Source: Cylindrodendrum hubeiense (Eukaryota; Ascomycota; Sordariomycetes; Hypocreales; Nectriaceae). Taken from it: a stretch of 57,671 nt of DNA. The stretch spans positions 1 to 57,671 of the forward strand of contig JAANBB010000253.1 in NCBI GenBank assembly GCA_014621425.1, given 5' to 3'. The translations under genes and the position numbers were made by a program. This document shows positions 56,301 to 57,671 of this stretch, piece by piece; within the stretch, counting starts at the first letter, position 1; the number at the start of each line of letters is the position of its first letter. The notes under the pieces were generated by a model. The model ran no database searches and was not told where the DNA came from. It saw only the letters and a list, made by a program, of their open reading frames with translations.

Positions 56301-56532
56301 TCATGTCTCTGAACATGTTCCACTCGTCTGTATAGTAGCAGGACTTGTCAGCGCCATGAGGCTTGGCCAGCGGAGAGGAAGGGACTCACCTGAACCGCTT
56401 GCTACAGTACTTGCAAGGCAGCGTCTTGGGCTTCGGTTGACGGGGTTCTCCATGGTCCGCGACGAGAGGCATCGACGGACCGGCCAAGGACCTCGGCGGC
56501 GGCGGGCCCTCCATAGACTGAATGGCAAGCAT
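53331..56532 (-). CDS. C2H2 zinc-finger / fungal-specific transcription factor
   Basis: Five exons: 56390-56532, 56232-56327, 54786-55982, 53786-54732 and 53331-53728, 926 aa. The start is the first in-frame ATG (MLAIQSMEGPPPP). Two C2H2 fingers: Cys40, Cys43, His56, His60 and Cys68, Cys73, His86, His91, joined by TKEKP. A Gln/His/Pro/Ser-rich region follows (about 100-300). From about 330 the fungal-specific transcription factor domain begins (LEGYIGGLHEHLPFLHLPTF, LLLAILAVGAQYRFEKNRGY), extending to about 800 (AYCFFNLCSIAYNMPPLLLT). This pairing of C2H2 fingers with the Zn2Cys6-type regulatory domain is a known filamentous-fungal class. It acts in the nucleus; targets are unknown. It lies directly upstream of the nitronate monooxygenase gene, so that gene is a plausible but unproven target. 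A 249-nt intron splits the second finger. Confidence 0.88.
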
Positions 56533-57671
56533 GGTAAGCACGTCGCTCAGAGCCAACAAGTCGAAGCGGTGGTGCAGCGAAGAGAGGAGGTGGTGGGGAA
56601 GAGTTGAGTAGCAGTGGGAGACGAAGGGAGAAGAGAAACAAGACAAAATTGGAGCTTGAGAGATGCAGGCCGGAGGGGAGATTGCGGGGTGCGTTAAGGG
56701 AAGAGTATGGCATGCGGAGGGAGAATAGAAGGTGGCCCGTGAATGTGGTGAATGTGGATGGGAGAGTCAGGCTGGAGACAGATTTGGGAGTGTTTCCCCG
56801 GGACGGGGCACGGCCACGGGCACGGGCAAGCCGCAAAACGCCCCCTAGCAGGTTCCCCTCTCTTAGGCTGGCTCTCGGGAGTGTCCCCTCTCGGGTGTGT
56901 CCCCTCTCGTGGAGGTACCCCAGGCCTGTCAACTCCGGTGGTGCTGGGAGCTAGTGGTGGAGGAGAGGGGGGGTCGGAAGTGTTTCCGACGGTGTGTAAG
57001 GTGTACGTGGTGTGTCCTCGGTGTCAGATGCGACGAGTGAAGTGGAGGAGCGGTGGGGAATGGAGAAGATGGAGGTGGCAAGGTGAAGGTTGATGTTTGG
57101 GAGCAAGGGTGAAGGAGGAGAGTGTGAATGAAGGTGGATGAAGGAAGGGAGAGAGAAACAGCTGGCGATACAGCCCCGGCAACAACAGAATCCAGGCTTT
57201 GGGGGGCTTGGGGAGGGGATGGCGTGTGTATCCAGTGTCTGAAGCTGGCTCTGGTGCTGGTACTGGTGCTGGTACTGACGACACCGGGGAGCTGGCACCG
57301 GATCGGGCGGGGGGTGGAGGTGGATAGGGCGGACGGTGGCATGGAATGGGACCTCGGGGTTGCAGGAACCGACCAAGCGAGCAAATCGACTTACCAGCAT
57401 TTGGATTATTGGCTTCTTGGCTTCTCTGCCAAGTACCTACAGAGGAGGGGAGTGGCTGGTTTGGGTCTGACGCTCCGTGTTCCCGTGGTTTGGGCACTGG
57501 GCTGGGCTGGTGCCGGAACGTACTGCGCTCACTCCGGACAGGAACAAAGGCCCGAGAGAGGGCACCAAAGGAACTGTGGCGAACCGAGCGGAGTGAGGAG
57601 AGGAGAAGGGGATGTGGCAGCGTGGGAACGTGGGAGTGTGGGCTGTGGGAGGGATGAGATGCAAAAACGGA
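56533..57671. promoter_or_regulatory. Upstream region of the transcription factor gene
   Basis: About 1.1 kb to the window edge. On the coding (minus) strand it is C/T-rich, as long fungal 5' leaders often are, and carries overlapping frames without ATG starts. No gene is supported. A direct repeat of gtgtcccctctcg lies near 56880-56910. Confidence 0.45.
57251..57277. repeat. 12-bp tandem repeat
   Basis: ctggtgctggta occurs twice in tandem with a partial third copy. Upstream region of the transcription factor gene; no function apparent. Confidence 0.8.

Overview
The window is nuclear DNA of a filamentous ascomycete (Pezizomycotina, most likely a Sordariomycete). The reasons are short introns (about 41-120 nt) with GT/AG ends and CTAAC/CTGAC-like branch sites, gene-dense but well-spaced single-copy genes on both strands, GC-rich codon use that throws long antisense shadow ORFs, and proteins of typical fungal type (CreC, CreD, Gem1, Slm-type PH protein, C2H2/fungal-specific transcription factor). 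I found no plasmid, phage, CRISPR, rRNA or convincing tRNA feature. Gene models were built by hand from splice sites and checked by reading-phase arithmetic.

Layout, left to right. 0.8-2.5 kb (-): Slm1/2-like PH protein. 4.2-6.2 kb (-): arrestin-like ubiquitin-ligase adaptor CreD. 6.2-12.4 kb: a long gap holding simple repeats and one candidate two-exon small membrane protein (8520-8790). 12.4-14.9 kb (-): nine-exon WD-repeat protein CreC with a 5-nt first coding exon. 16.9-18.9 kb (+): mitochondrial Rho GTPase Gem1/Miro, tail to tail with mRNA cap N7-methyltransferase Abd1 (19.3-20.7 kb, -), which diverges from proteasome lid subunit Rpn7 (22.0-23.6 kb, +). Rpn7 converges on alanine aminotransferase (24.1-25.7 kb, -). 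A 3.2 kb spacer with two TCGG-N6-CCGA dyads separates this from mitochondrial ribosomal protein bL33m (28.9-29.2 kb, +). Then come a large unidentified coiled-coil protein (29.7-33.4 kb, -), a small single-pass membrane protein (35.4-35.8 kb, +), ribosome-biogenesis factor Enp2 (36.1-38.0 kb, -) and Mediator subunit Med13 (39.0-43.6 kb, +).

The right third is more accessory: two unrecognised divergent genes (44.7-45.6 kb, - ; 46.9-48.1 kb, +), the first ending in what looks like a retropepsin fold without its catalytic DTG; an F-box protein (49.0-50.9 kb, +); a nitronate monooxygenase (51.1-52.3 kb, -); and a C2H2 zinc-finger/fungal-specific transcription factor (53.3-56.5 kb, -).

Most genes are housekeeping and not functionally linked. 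The exceptions worth attention are creD and creC, two components of the ubiquitin/deubiquitination side of carbon catabolite repression, neighbours on one strand, and the transcription factor lying directly upstream of the nitronate monooxygenase gene.
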